64,000 bases of DNA from positions 248,001-312,000 of the forward strand of contig NZ_QJSX01000003.1 of NCBI RefSeq assembly GCF_003217515.1. Direction: 5' to 3'. Positions 7,460-15,047 of this stretch are shown piece by piece. The stretch is from Deinococcus yavapaiensis KR-236. GTDB lineage: Bacteria; Deinococcota; Deinococci; Deinococcales; Deinococcaceae. The position numbers were made by a program, and so were the translations under genes. The notes under the pieces are model-generated. The model was not told the origin of the DNA, made no database searches, and worked only from the letters and a program-made list of their open reading frames with translations. Each line of letters begins with the position of its first letter. The first letter of the stretch is position 1.

Positions 7460-8872
7460 ATGACGACATCCACCTCGATTCGAAACTTGCGCGCGCTCGC
7501 CTTGCCGACCGCGATCGTCCTCGCTTCCTGCGGCGCGTCGAGCGCGTCGGTGCCTGCCGGTCTCGTCGGCGCGTGGTTCAGCGGCGCCTCCCTGCCCGAC
7601 GAAGCGTACGACGAACCTTCGAAGGCGACCGCGAGCTCCGCGCGCTTCGTATTCGGCAAGGACGGCACGTACGAGTACCGCGGCCTGAAGTTGAGTCACG
7701 AGCCCGGTTACTTCGGAACGTTGCTGATCGCTTGCGAGTCGCTCGACGTCACGACCGAGCAGGGCACGTTCACGGTGCAGGGCGACAAGATCACCCTCAA
7801 GCCGAAAACCATCCGCAGCATCACGGGCTTGTCGCCCGCGGCCTTGAACTCGGGCTGCAAGCGGTCCTCGGGCGTGACGAGGACGCGCGCGCCGAACGCC
7901 GCCGACGTCACGAACGACGTGTGGCACGTTTCGGGAACGAAGTTGACGTTCGGAAGCGGCGGGGACGTCTCGGTCTGGGCGCGCCGCGCGGCCTCGGCGT
8001 CCGCGCCGACCTCCACGCCGTCGGGCGCCTTGCCCGGCGAGTTGCGCGGCGAGTGGAACAACGGGCGCATCTCGCCGATCGAGTACTACAACACGGCGAC
8101 GGGCAAGTGGGCGGAGGCGAGCGGCACGAGCGTCATCTTGAAGATGAACGCGAACATGACGTACGAGCGTACCGGCCTGCTGGTCGTCACGACGTACGGC
8201 TGCACCTCGAAGCTGCTCGTGCACGAGCAGGGCAAGATCGCGCAGAACGGCGCGACCCTCACCTTCACCCCGACGACGAGCTCCTCGACGGGCTACACCT
8301 GCACGCCCAGCAAGATCTACACGAAGACGGACGCCGTGAAGCCTTACTCCGCGCGCGCGATCGTGCGCGTCGAAGCCGACGGTCGTCACGTTCTCACGCT
8401 CGCCGACACGGACGGCGACACGGTGTTCAACCGTCCGCTCGGCACGGCGCCCGAAAGCGCCCCGAGCGCGAATCGAGGCGCGGTCACGCCGCCCGCCCCC
8501 GCGAGCTCGGGCGCCGCCCAGCCGAGCGTCGCCGCGCCGACGCGCCCCGCGGCGACGCCCACCCCGACGAAGTGGACGGCGGCGGGCGATTGGGACGCCA
8601 CGTTGACGCTCGGCGGCCAGACGTACCGCGCCCGGGTCACCTTCGACGAGGAAGGCACGCGCCTGCTGGGCGCGATCGGGTACAAGACGTCACGCATCGA
8701 AGCCCTCGTGGGCGACAGCGGCACCGGCGGCTTCCAAATCAACTTCACCGACGGCGACGACACCGTCGAACTCGTCGCGCAAGGCCGCTTCGACGGCGAT
8801 CGCTACGCGGGCTCCGTGCGCGGCAAGTTCGCGGACGTCGGCGCGGGCACCCTCACGTTGACGAGACGCTGA
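7460..8872 (+). CDS. Lipoprotein with two repeats and a third beta domain
   Basis: 470 residues. The signal peptide ends in a lipobox-like 'VLASCG', so it is probably a lipoprotein. Two repeats follow: 'VPAGLVGAWFSG' (about 31) and 'LPGELRGEWNNG' (about 193), each with 'YEYRGL' or 'YERTGL' and a cysteine-containing strand; both resemble the first part of the 912-1754 product. A Pro/Ala/Thr-rich linker (about 335-370) leads to a C-terminal domain ('DWDATLTLGGQTYRARVTF') resembling the N-terminal domain of the 17901-18986 product. Domain shuffling among neighbours is evident. Function unknown. Confidence 0.8.
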   Translation: MTTSTSIRNLRALALPTAIVLASCGASSASVPAGLVGAWFSGASLPDEAYDEPSKATASSARFVFGKDGTYEYRGLKLSHEPGYFGTLLIACESLDVTTEQGTFTVQGDKITLKPKTIRSITGLSPAALNSGCKRSSGVTRTRAPNAADVTNDVWHVSGTKLTFGSGGDVSVWARRAASASAPTSTPSGALPGELRGEWNNGRISPIEYYNTATGKWAEASGTSVILKMNANMTYERTGLLVVTTYGCTSKLLVHEQGKIAQNGATLTFTPTTSSSTGYTCTPSKIYTKTDAVKPYSARAIVRVEADGRHVLTLADTDGDTVFNRPLGTAPESAPSANRGAVTPPAPASSGAAQPSVAAPTRPAATPTPTKWTAAGDWDATLTLGGQTYRARVTFDEEGTRLLGAIGYKTSRIEALVGDSGTGGFQINFTDGDDTVELVAQGRFDGDRYAGSVRGKFADVGAGTLTLTRR

Positions 8873-8907
8873 ATTCGAGCGGCCGAACGACCGTCCCTGC
8901 CGAGCGC

Positions 8908-8938
8908 CATCGTCCGGCCATCACGCGTGAGGCAAGGT
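8908..8938 (+). promoter_or_regulatory. CAT-N22-YANNNT promoter for the gene starting at 8957
   Basis: CATCGT, 19 bases, CAAGGT, then a leader with GAGGAG. Confidence 0.45.
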
Positions 8939-8956
8939 GACGAAGAGGAGAACGAC

Positions 8957-9958
8957 ATGCGAACCATCCCCCTGCTGACCGCCCTGCTGCTCGCCCTTTG
9001 CCCCGCCGCTCTCGCCGCGCCCAACTCCAACACCGCCTCGCCCGTCGTACTGGGCACGACGCAACTCGACGGGCAAAACGCCAAGGTCGGCCAGACGTTC
9101 ACCGTCGGCAAGCAAAGCCCGCTCAACTTCACGCTCACGAGCGCCGAGTTCAGCGCGTCACGCGTCACGATCGGCAAGACGACGATCGCGCCCGGCAAGG
9201 ACGAGAAGTTGTTGATCGTGCGCTTCACCGTGCACAATCCTCAACCCAAGGACGTGAGGTTCGACGCCAACGCCTTCACCTTCACGGCGGTCGACGCGCA
9301 GGACGTCAACCACGTCGCCGAACGCTTCGTCGCCCGCGACGGCACGGCGGAGGAAGTCGCGGTGAACCTCAAGCCCGCGCAGAAACTCGCGGTGCTCGCC
9401 GTTCTGAAGGTGCCCGCCAAAGGCGTCGTGCCGAAACTCATCGTGCAGCGCGAAGCGAGCGCGCCCGTGCTGCGCTACGACTTCGCGGGCGGCGTCAAGC
9501 CCTTGCCCGCGCCGTTCGCCGATTCCGCCGACACGTCGGGCGCGACGAGCCTCGCCGTGCTCACCGCCGCTCAAGGCGTCGCGTACCCGCTGAAGCACCT
9601 CGACGTCACCTTCGAAGGCGCGCGCTTCACGACCGACGCCATGCAAGGCAACGCGCCCGGACGCGGCAAGCGCTACCTCGTCGTGAACGTCTCGCTGCGC
9701 AACATGACCGCGCAAGACGCGTACGTGGGCTTGCAGACCCTGCGACCCGAAGCTCGCGACGCGGACGGCGAGCGCACGATGTTCAAGACGGTGCTCAAGG
9801 CCAGCCGCGACGAACTCGTCGGCACGCAAGTCGCGCCGAGCGACACGCTGAAGGTGCGCTACGTGTTCGAAGTGCCCGCGGACGCCACGATGGACAACGT
9901 GTCGTTCACGGACGGCGGCGCGCACACCCTCGTCTTCGACGTGAAGAACGCGAAGTGA
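8957..9958 (+). CDS. Secreted 'LDGQNAK' family protein
   Basis: 333 residues, signal peptide to about 20. Paralogous to the tandem pair at 41439-42431 and 42593-43591; all begin the mature part with 'VxGTTQLDGQNAKxGQTFTxGK' and have two beta-sandwich halves, each with an 'xLVxRFTxHNPQ' or 'YLVVNVSLRNMT' strand typical of DUF4352-like extracellular domains that buttress surface proteins. That domain match is by eye only. The C-terminus ends 'HTLVFDVKNAK', like 'HGLVFDL' in the others. GAGGAG precedes ATG 8957. It is followed by a PsbP-like gene after 43 bases, probably one operon. Confidence 0.8.
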   Translation: MRTIPLLTALLLALCPAALAAPNSNTASPVVLGTTQLDGQNAKVGQTFTVGKQSPLNFTLTSAEFSASRVTIGKTTIAPGKDEKLLIVRFTVHNPQPKDVRFDANAFTFTAVDAQDVNHVAERFVARDGTAEEVAVNLKPAQKLAVLAVLKVPAKGVVPKLIVQREASAPVLRYDFAGGVKPLPAPFADSADTSGATSLAVLTAAQGVAYPLKHLDVTFEGARFTTDAMQGNAPGRGKRYLVVNVSLRNMTAQDAYVGLQTLRPEARDADGERTMFKTVLKASRDELVGTQVAPSDTLKVRYVFEVPADATMDNVSFTDGGAHTLVFDVKNAK

Positions 9959-10001
9959 CGGCGCGGAAGACCGAAACGAATTCGAGAGGAACGTGACACG
10001 A

Positions 10002-10499
10002 ATGAACAAGCTTTCCATGACGGCTTTGGCCCTGCTGCTCGCGGGCGCCGCCCACGCCAAGACCTTCTCTCATCCGACGAACGGGTACACCCTCTCGTAT
10101 CCCGACGCTTGGAGCGCCCAAGCGAACTTCGCGGGAACGGACCTCACCATCGCCGTGCCGAGCGCCGCGGGCGCGCCCAGCCAAATCTCGGTCGTGACGC
10201 AAGCCCTGCCCGACGGCATGAACCTCGCCGCGTACGCCGCTGCGACCGCCGAGTCCTTGCCGCGCATGCTGCAACGCTTCACGCTCACCTCCGACAAGAC
10301 CCTCAAGGTGAACGGCGTCCTCGCGCGCGACTTCGTCTTCGGCGGCCACCGCAACGGCCGCGCCATGTACGGCCACGTCCTGCTGATCGTGAAGGGCTCG
10401 GTCGGGTACACCGTGAGCTACCTCGGCGCCGCGCCGAAGGACGCCGCCGCCAAGAAAGCGATCGACGCGGTCCTCGCCAGCTTCAAGACCACTCGGTGA
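10002..10499 (+). CDS. Secreted PsbP/DUF1795-like protein
   Basis: 165 residues, signal peptide to about 19 ('LLLAGAAHA'). The mature protein starts 'FSHPTNGYTLSYPDAWSAQ', the classic opening of PsbP/MOG1-like folds ('...GYSxxYPxxW'), and closes with 'DAVLASFKTTR', as in DUF1795/PsbP-like proteins where a helix packs on the sheet. The family is widespread, and its members here would be periplasmic or surface proteins of unknown role. I prefer the ATG at 10002 over the GTG at 9993, which sits too close to the AGAGGA site. Second gene of the operon starting at 8957. Confidence 0.75.
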   Translation: MNKLSMTALALLLAGAAHAKTFSHPTNGYTLSYPDAWSAQANFAGTDLTIAVPSAAGAPSQISVVTQALPDGMNLAAYAAATAESLPRMLQRFTLTSDKTLKVNGVLARDFVFGGHRNGRAMYGHVLLIVKGSVGYTVSYLGAAPKDAAAKKAIDAVLASFKTTR

Positions 10500-10523
10500 C
10501 GTTCGGCGAAAGAAGGCGAGAAG

Positions 10524-10545
10524 AAGGAGCGGCGCGCCGCTCCTT
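10524..10545. terminator. Bidirectional terminator
   Basis: Perfect 22-base palindrome (AAGGAGCGGCG arms) between convergent genes. Confidence 0.65.
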
Positions 10546-10550
10546 TCCGT

Positions 10551-11198
10551 CTAGCGAACTTCTCTCAGCAGGCCCGTTCGGACGTCCACGGTCACGCGCA
10601 GTGCGGGCGTTTTGTCCGTGCGGTCGCGCGTCACGGTGAGCGAGAAGGTATCGCCTTCGAGGCGGGCCGCGTAGGCGACGCCGAGCAACTCCGGGAAGAT
10701 GCCGTCGTCACTCCAACCCGTCGTGTTCGGCGCGAGGCGAACGCGCACCTCCCGGCGGGCGTCTCCGAAGGCGGAGCGGGTCACGAGGTAGGTCGGACGG
10801 AACCGCGCGGAGTCGCTCGCGAGGCGCCACTCCAGCCACGCCACGGTCCGCCCGTCCTTCGACCACGTCAGCAAATCGCGGCACACGTACGGCCCTTCGT
10901 TCGACGCGCCGAGCGGTTGGTCGGCGAGACGGCGCGCCTCTCTCGTCCGCAAGTTCAGCAGCCAAACGTTCGTGGCGAGGTACCCGCCGCCCTCCACCCA
11001 CGCCGGGAAGGAAAGGTACGCCACCCACGGCCCGTTCGGCGCGACCACTGGCTCGAAGTTCCGTCCGTACGTCGTGAGGCGAGTGCCTCCGAGGTAGAGG
11101 TCGCCGTTCTTCTCCACGACCGTCGGTGAAGGTGCGGTGGCCGCCGCCGTCAGCATCAGCGCGGCGGCCAACACGCCCGGCAACGCGAAGCGCCGCAC
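10551..11198 (-). CDS. Secreted TolB-like protein, short
   Basis: 215 residues, signal peptide to about 20. It shows two PD40-like turns, 'PVVAPNGPWVAYLSFP' and 'LTWSKDGRTVAWLEWR', and 'TNVWLLNLRTREARRLADQP', closely matching the N-terminal half of the 375-residue protein at 3504 ('TNIWTLDLASRKAARLTAQP'). It therefore holds only about half a propeller, and may dimerise or be a shortened paralogue. Its ATG follows the stop of the GNAT gene by 2 bases, so it is the last gene of the 12795-10551 operon. Function unknown. Confidence 0.75.
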   Translation of the reverse strand: MRRFALPGVLAAALMLTAAATAPSPTVVEKNGDLYLGGTRLTTYGRNFEPVVAPNGPWVAYLSFPAWVEGGGYLATNVWLLNLRTREARRLADQPLGASNEGPYVCRDLLTWSKDGRTVAWLEWRLASDSARFRPTYLVTRSAFGDARREVRVRLAPNTTGWSDDGIFPELLGVAYAARLEGDTFSLTVTRDRTDKTPALRVTVDVRTGLLREVR

Positions 11199-11200
11199 GA

Positions 11201-12037
11201 TCAGCCCTCCTCGCCCGCCGCCGGTCTTCTAAGCAGGAGTTGCTGACGCTCGACGATGTCGAAGCCGACCGACGCGTACACGCGCTTGGCCGACGCGTGG
11301 TCGTCCGCGACGATCACGAGCGTCGACGCGCCGAAGTGCGTGCGGGCGTGCTCGCCCGCGAAGTGCACGAGCGAGCCGCACAGCCCGCGCCGCCGAAAGT
11401 CCGGGTGCGTTCCGACACTCTGGAAGCGCAGGAGGCCCGCCCCGTCGTGAAACACCCCGAGGTCCGCGACGAGACGTCCTTCCACGAAGGCGCCGTACCA
11501 AAAGCCGAGGCCCGCCCGCGTCATCGCCCGCAAGCCGTTCAAGTGCGATTCCTTGAAGCGGCGGTACGGTTCTTCGTCGTAACCGTCCTCGCGGCTCGCG
11601 ACTTGAGTGTCGAGCGCTTCGCGCCACGCGTCGTCCGTGTCGGGAAGCGCTCGGTACTCGGCCTCCGCGTTGACGTGCGGCGGCGCGTGCAAGCGCGGCG
11701 CGGCCATCACGACGTTGTCCTCCAGGTGGTAGCCTGCCTCCAAGAACTCGTCGAAGTCGGGCTGGCGGGTGGGCGGCACGTCCCAACCGAACAGGCGGTG
11801 CGGCGTGACGGGCGGGCGACCGATGTGCTCGGCGAACAGGGCTTCCCAGCGCGGTCGGTCGCCTCTCGCCGGGGGTTCCCGGAACACCAGCAGGTTGCCG
11901 AAGTAGTGGGCGGGACTGCGCGGGTTGCGTATGCACAGCGCGCCTTCGACGTCCACGACTTCACCGTGGAAGCGCGAGAAGATGAGGTCCGTGCGGTAGC
12001 CGAGCGAGCGAAGAGGCGAAGTCGACATGGTGGTCAT
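11201..12037 (-). CDS. GNAT-family acetyltransferase
   Basis: 278 residues, cytosolic. The C-terminal half carries the GNAT core: 'ADLGVFHDGAGLLRFQSVGTHPDFRRRGLCGSLVHF' contains the acetyl-CoA pyrophosphate loop (R-R-R-G-L-C-G in place of Q/RxxGxG/A), then 'ASAKRVYASVGF', the usual final helix-strand. The N-terminal half ('LIFSRFHGEVVDVEGALCIRNP') is also GNAT-like, suggesting a tandem or degenerate double domain. The substrate is unknown. ATG 12037 has AGGAG 8 bases upstream. It sits 20 bases after the TFQGLT gene and 2 bases before the TolB-like gene. Confidence 0.85.
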   Translation of the reverse strand: MTTMSTSPLRSLGYRTDLIFSRFHGEVVDVEGALCIRNPRSPAHYFGNLLVFREPPARGDRPRWEALFAEHIGRPPVTPHRLFGWDVPPTRQPDFDEFLEAGYHLEDNVVMAAPRLHAPPHVNAEAEYRALPDTDDAWREALDTQVASREDGYDEEPYRRFKESHLNGLRAMTRAGLGFWYGAFVEGRLVADLGVFHDGAGLLRFQSVGTHPDFRRRGLCGSLVHFAGEHARTHFGASTLVIVADDHASAKRVYASVGFDIVERQQLLLRRPAAGEEG

Positions 12038-12057
12038 GATGTTCTCCTGGAAAGGTC

Positions 12058-12795
12058 TCAACGAACGCGGATGGACTTGACGAACGCGTCGAGCTTCGTG
12101 AGACGCGCGTCGTTCGTCAAGCGATCGAGCTCCCGCTTCGTGCGCGTCACGTAAGCAGTCCACGCGGCGTTGGCGCGCGTCTCGTCAGCGGATGCGAGCT
12201 CGGCGAGCACCTTCTTCGTGTCGGGCGCGTCGTACCCGGTCGGCAATTCCGTCAGGGACACCGGCCATTGCAGCGACACGTAGTACTTCCCGTCCGCCGT
12301 CAGTCCTTGAAAGGTGTAGAAGACTTGCGCGCGCGTCACGGGCGCGAGTTCCTGGCTGAAAGCCGTGAGGTAGCGCACGCCGCTTCCCCCGGTGAAGGTC
12401 ACGATCTTCGCCGCGCCGTTCAAGAGTTGCGCGGCGGGAACACGAGGTAGGAACGGCAAAGCGCCCGGTTTCGACGGCAAGGCGGCGCGCGGCTTGAGCA
12501 AGGCTCGCAGCGCCTCGATTTCACTTCGGGCGACGTTCGCTCGAAGCGCGAGAAGGTCCGCGACGCCGTACACGTCGAGTTCGCGCGTGTCGCCGCCGTC
12601 GCGCGGACCGAAGGTCGCTTCTACGTGGCGCGGCGCCGGGAAGACGAGGGGGTCGTCCACGGTGCGTTCGGCGGGCACGTCGCGCACGACGGCCTTGACG
12701 CCGAGGTGCCGCGCGTCGAACGTGACGCGCGGCGAGGCGGACGGAGCGGCGAGGGCGGTCGTGAGAAGCAGGGCGAGCGGCAAGGTCGCGTGCAT
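12058..12795 (-). CDS. Secreted 'TFQGLT' family protein
   Basis: 245 residues, signal peptide to about 16. Second of the three paralogues: 'VTFDARHLGVKAVVRD', 'AAKIVTFTGGSGVRYLTAFS', 'FYTFQGLTADGKYYVSLQW', 'LTELPTGYD', and a C-terminus 'NDARLTKLDAFVKSIRVR' nearly identical to the copy at 6594. No known domain recognised. The ATG is exactly 6 bases after TACCCT and no Shine-Dalgarno site is present, so the mRNA is probably leaderless. It heads a three-gene operon with the GNAT and TolB-like genes. Confidence 0.8.
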   Translation of the reverse strand: MHATLPLALLLTTALAAPSASPRVTFDARHLGVKAVVRDVPAERTVDDPLVFPAPRHVEATFGPRDGGDTRELDVYGVADLLALRANVARSEIEALRALLKPRAALPSKPGALPFLPRVPAAQLLNGAAKIVTFTGGSGVRYLTAFSQELAPVTRAQVFYTFQGLTADGKYYVSLQWPVSLTELPTGYDAPDTKKVLAELASADETRANAAWTAYVTRTKRELDRLTNDARLTKLDAFVKSIRVR

Positions 12796-12801
12796 GAAGC
12801 G

Positions 12802-12832
12802 AGGGTACGCGCCGCAGGGTGACTCGAGGATG
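12802..12832 (-). promoter_or_regulatory. Leaderless CAT-N22-YANNNT promoter for the gene starting at 12795
   Basis: CATCCT, 19 bases, TACCCT, 6 bases, ATG. Confidence 0.6.
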
Positions 12833-12836
12833 AACA

Positions 12837-12872
12837 GCGTGGGACCACACTCCCGGGAGTGCGGTCCCACGC
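12837..12872. terminator. Hairpin terminator
   Basis: 18-bp stem with one mismatch and no loop, downstream of the TPR gene ending at 12900 and abutting the next gene's promoter. Confidence 0.7.
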
Positions 12873-12899
12873 TTGTCTTCGACGCGTGGCGCGTTCAGC

Positions 12900-14990
12900 T
12901 CACTTGACGCCGCCGGGACTGGCGATGAAACTCCACTTGCCGCTCAACGCGCCCGTGACGTCCGTGATGACGTCCTTCGATCCGCCGATCGAGCCGCGTG
13001 TCGCGCCGACCGACGCGCCCGTGGTGATCGAAACGCCCGCGTCCGTGATGCCCGACGCGCCCCACGACACGTACGCACCTTGCTGCGACGTCGCGCCCGC
13101 CGAGACGTTGCCCACCCCGACGCTCACGCCTTCTTGGATGCCGACCGTGACGGTGTATTCCTTGTTGCCGAAGCTTTGCGAGAAGGAACCGAACGCGCCG
13201 ATCCAGCCGGGGGTGGCTGCCGAGACGCTCATGGCGTCGCACGAAATCGAGAAGCCGACGACGCTTACCGAGAACGAGAGGCTCATGCCGTCGTACACCG
13301 CCTTGCAAGGATCGGCGCGAGGCGTCACGAGTTGCCCCGCGATCGGGTCGCTCGTGTCGGTCGTGGGGCCTTCGTAGCAAGCGAAGGCTTTGACGTCGTG
13401 CGCCCAGTGCCACGCGTCGGTCACGTAGCCCATGAATTCGGACACGACGAGGAACTCGGCGTCCAAGGACGTCTGCTCGTGCAACAAGGAATCGCTGTAG
13501 TTCGCCGCCAAGGCCGTCTCGAGCTTGTACGCCGCCTTGAGGTACGTGCCGAGATTTTGCGCGTGGGCGTGCATGGCGCTTCGCCACTTGTCGTTCTGCG
13601 TGGACATCGCAGCGTTGCACAGCGCGTAGAGTTCCTCGGGCGTGCGCGCCTTCTTGATGAACTCGGGAGCGATACAGCCGCTCGAGCAGTGCGAGAAGTC
13701 CCCGTCGACCTTGGCGACTTCCAAGCCCGACTTGCGCTGAGCTTCGTAGAGGCGGCTCACGGTCGGCTCGCTGCTGACATGCAAGCGCGCCTGCCAAAGG
13801 GCCGCGCGGCGCGCCTCGACGAGCGGGGACGCCTGGGGTCGATGGCGAAGCTGAGCCTCGATGTCCTCTCTACGCTTGCGGATCGCCTCCCAACGCGCGT
13901 GAAGATCGTCGCGGAGCTTCTGGTACTTGTCGAGCAGCACAACGGCGTCCTTGAGGGTCTGGGGCAACTTGAGGTTGGGCAAGTTGAAGTCCTGGCCGCG
14001 CGAAAGATCGAACGTGAACGACGCGGGCAGGTGGGCCGAAGCGTTCGCGTTGTTGCCGGAAGTCGCCCCGCTGATCTCGTTGGTCGGCAAGGTGGCGTCT
14101 GCCACACTGGGACTAGTCGCGTTCGCTGCTTGGGCAGGCGGGGTGCGGCGACGTCCCGCTCGTGCGAATTTGGCGGCTTGCGCGGTCTTGCCTTGGCACG
14201 TCAACACGCGCGCCAAGCCCAAGCGCGCTTCGGCCAGCATCGGCTCGCCTTTCAACGCGCTCGAAAGGGCCCCTTCAGCTTCGTTCCAGCGGTGCAAGTC
14301 GGCCAACGCCAAGCCGCGGTTGGCGTTCAGGGTGGCGGTACTCGACCAGCCGAAGGCGCCCGCGTCGTTCTTGGTGAGTTTCGCGGCGGCGTCGAGGACG
14401 ACGAGAGCCTCGCCGGACAAGCCGAGGGTTTGGAGGACGCCGCCGAGATTGGTGAGGGTTTGAGGATTTTGCGGCTCGAGGCGGTGGGCGACGAGGAGGG
14501 CGGCGAGGGCGGCGTTGGGCTTGCCGAGCATGGCGGCGGCGAGGGCAGCTTGCGAGGCGCTCTTGGGAGTTTTGGCGTCGAGGCTGGCGGTGAAGGCTTG
14601 CCAGCCTTTGGCTTCGTTGTTCTCCAGCCACGCCTGCGCGTTCTTGAGCGCTTCGGTAAGCGATGTTGGCATGGCGCGAGGCGTGCCAGGAGCTACCTTG
14701 GCGAGGTTCATTCGCATTTGCGCGAGGGTCAATTCGAGCTCGGCGCGCACAGGACTGTCTCCAGGCAAACCCGAGACCACCTTCGTCAGGTTGTCGTAGC
14801 CCGTGAGTAAGTTCCGTGGAGCCTTCGAGCGGTCAAAGTCGCTGGAACCACACAAAGCGAAGTTCGGCAGCTTCGCCTCGAAGCTTGCTTCGGAGGCCAA
14901 GGAGCGCGCGTCACTCCAAGCACGAAAGGGAACGGAGGCGCTCAATGCCGTCGACGAAAGGGCAAGCAGCAGGAGGAAGGGTCGCTTCAT
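12900..14990 (-). CDS. Secreted TPR protein with 'SPGGVK' tail
   Basis: 696 residues, signal peptide to about 20. Order: 'FRAWSDARSL' segment, TPR-like helices (about 130-270: 'AALAAAMLGKPNAALAALL', 'LTNLGGVLQTLGLSGEALVVLDAA', 'AEARLGLARVLTCQGKTAQAAKF'), a Ser/Thr/Asn-rich linker, a coiled helical part (about 330-400), a cysteine-bearing segment ('CSSGCIAPE'), and a glycine-rich beta C-terminal domain ending 'KWSFIASPGGVK'. A full-length tandem paralogue follows at 15048. The promoter is leaderless. A role in envelope assembly or surface scaffolding is only a guess. Confidence 0.8.
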   Translation of the reverse strand: MKRPFLLLLALSSTALSASVPFRAWSDARSLASEASFEAKLPNFALCGSSDFDRSKAPRNLLTGYDNLTKVVSGLPGDSPVRAELELTLAQMRMNLAKVAPGTPRAMPTSLTEALKNAQAWLENNEAKGWQAFTASLDAKTPKSASQAALAAAMLGKPNAALAALLVAHRLEPQNPQTLTNLGGVLQTLGLSGEALVVLDAAAKLTKNDAGAFGWSSTATLNANRGLALADLHRWNEAEGALSSALKGEPMLAEARLGLARVLTCQGKTAQAAKFARAGRRRTPPAQAANATSPSVADATLPTNEISGATSGNNANASAHLPASFTFDLSRGQDFNLPNLKLPQTLKDAVVLLDKYQKLRDDLHARWEAIRKRREDIEAQLRHRPQASPLVEARRAALWQARLHVSSEPTVSRLYEAQRKSGLEVAKVDGDFSHCSSGCIAPEFIKKARTPEELYALCNAAMSTQNDKWRSAMHAHAQNLGTYLKAAYKLETALAANYSDSLLHEQTSLDAEFLVVSEFMGYVTDAWHWAHDVKAFACYEGPTTDTSDPIAGQLVTPRADPCKAVYDGMSLSFSVSVVGFSISCDAMSVSAATPGWIGAFGSFSQSFGNKEYTVTVGIQEGVSVGVGNVSAGATSQQGAYVSWGASGITDAGVSITTGASVGATRGSIGGSKDVITDVTGALSGKWSFIASPGGVK

Positions 14991-14996
14991 GCTCAC

Positions 14997-15027
14997 ACGG
15001 TACGAGAAGGGTGATGGCCCGCGAATG
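14997..15027 (-). promoter_or_regulatory. Leaderless CAT-N22-YANNNT promoter for the gene starting at 14990
   Basis: CATTCG, 19 bases, TACCGT, 6 bases, ATG. No Shine-Dalgarno site. Confidence 0.6.
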
Positions 15028-15047
15028 TTGCGCCCGCGCCGCTCGAA

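Noticed and set aside
5467..7668. 733-residue open frame on the minus strand
   Set aside because: Only the last 241 residues look like protein, and they have their own start, ribosome-binding site and promoter. The rest is arginine-rich shadow of other genes plus the decayed fragment.
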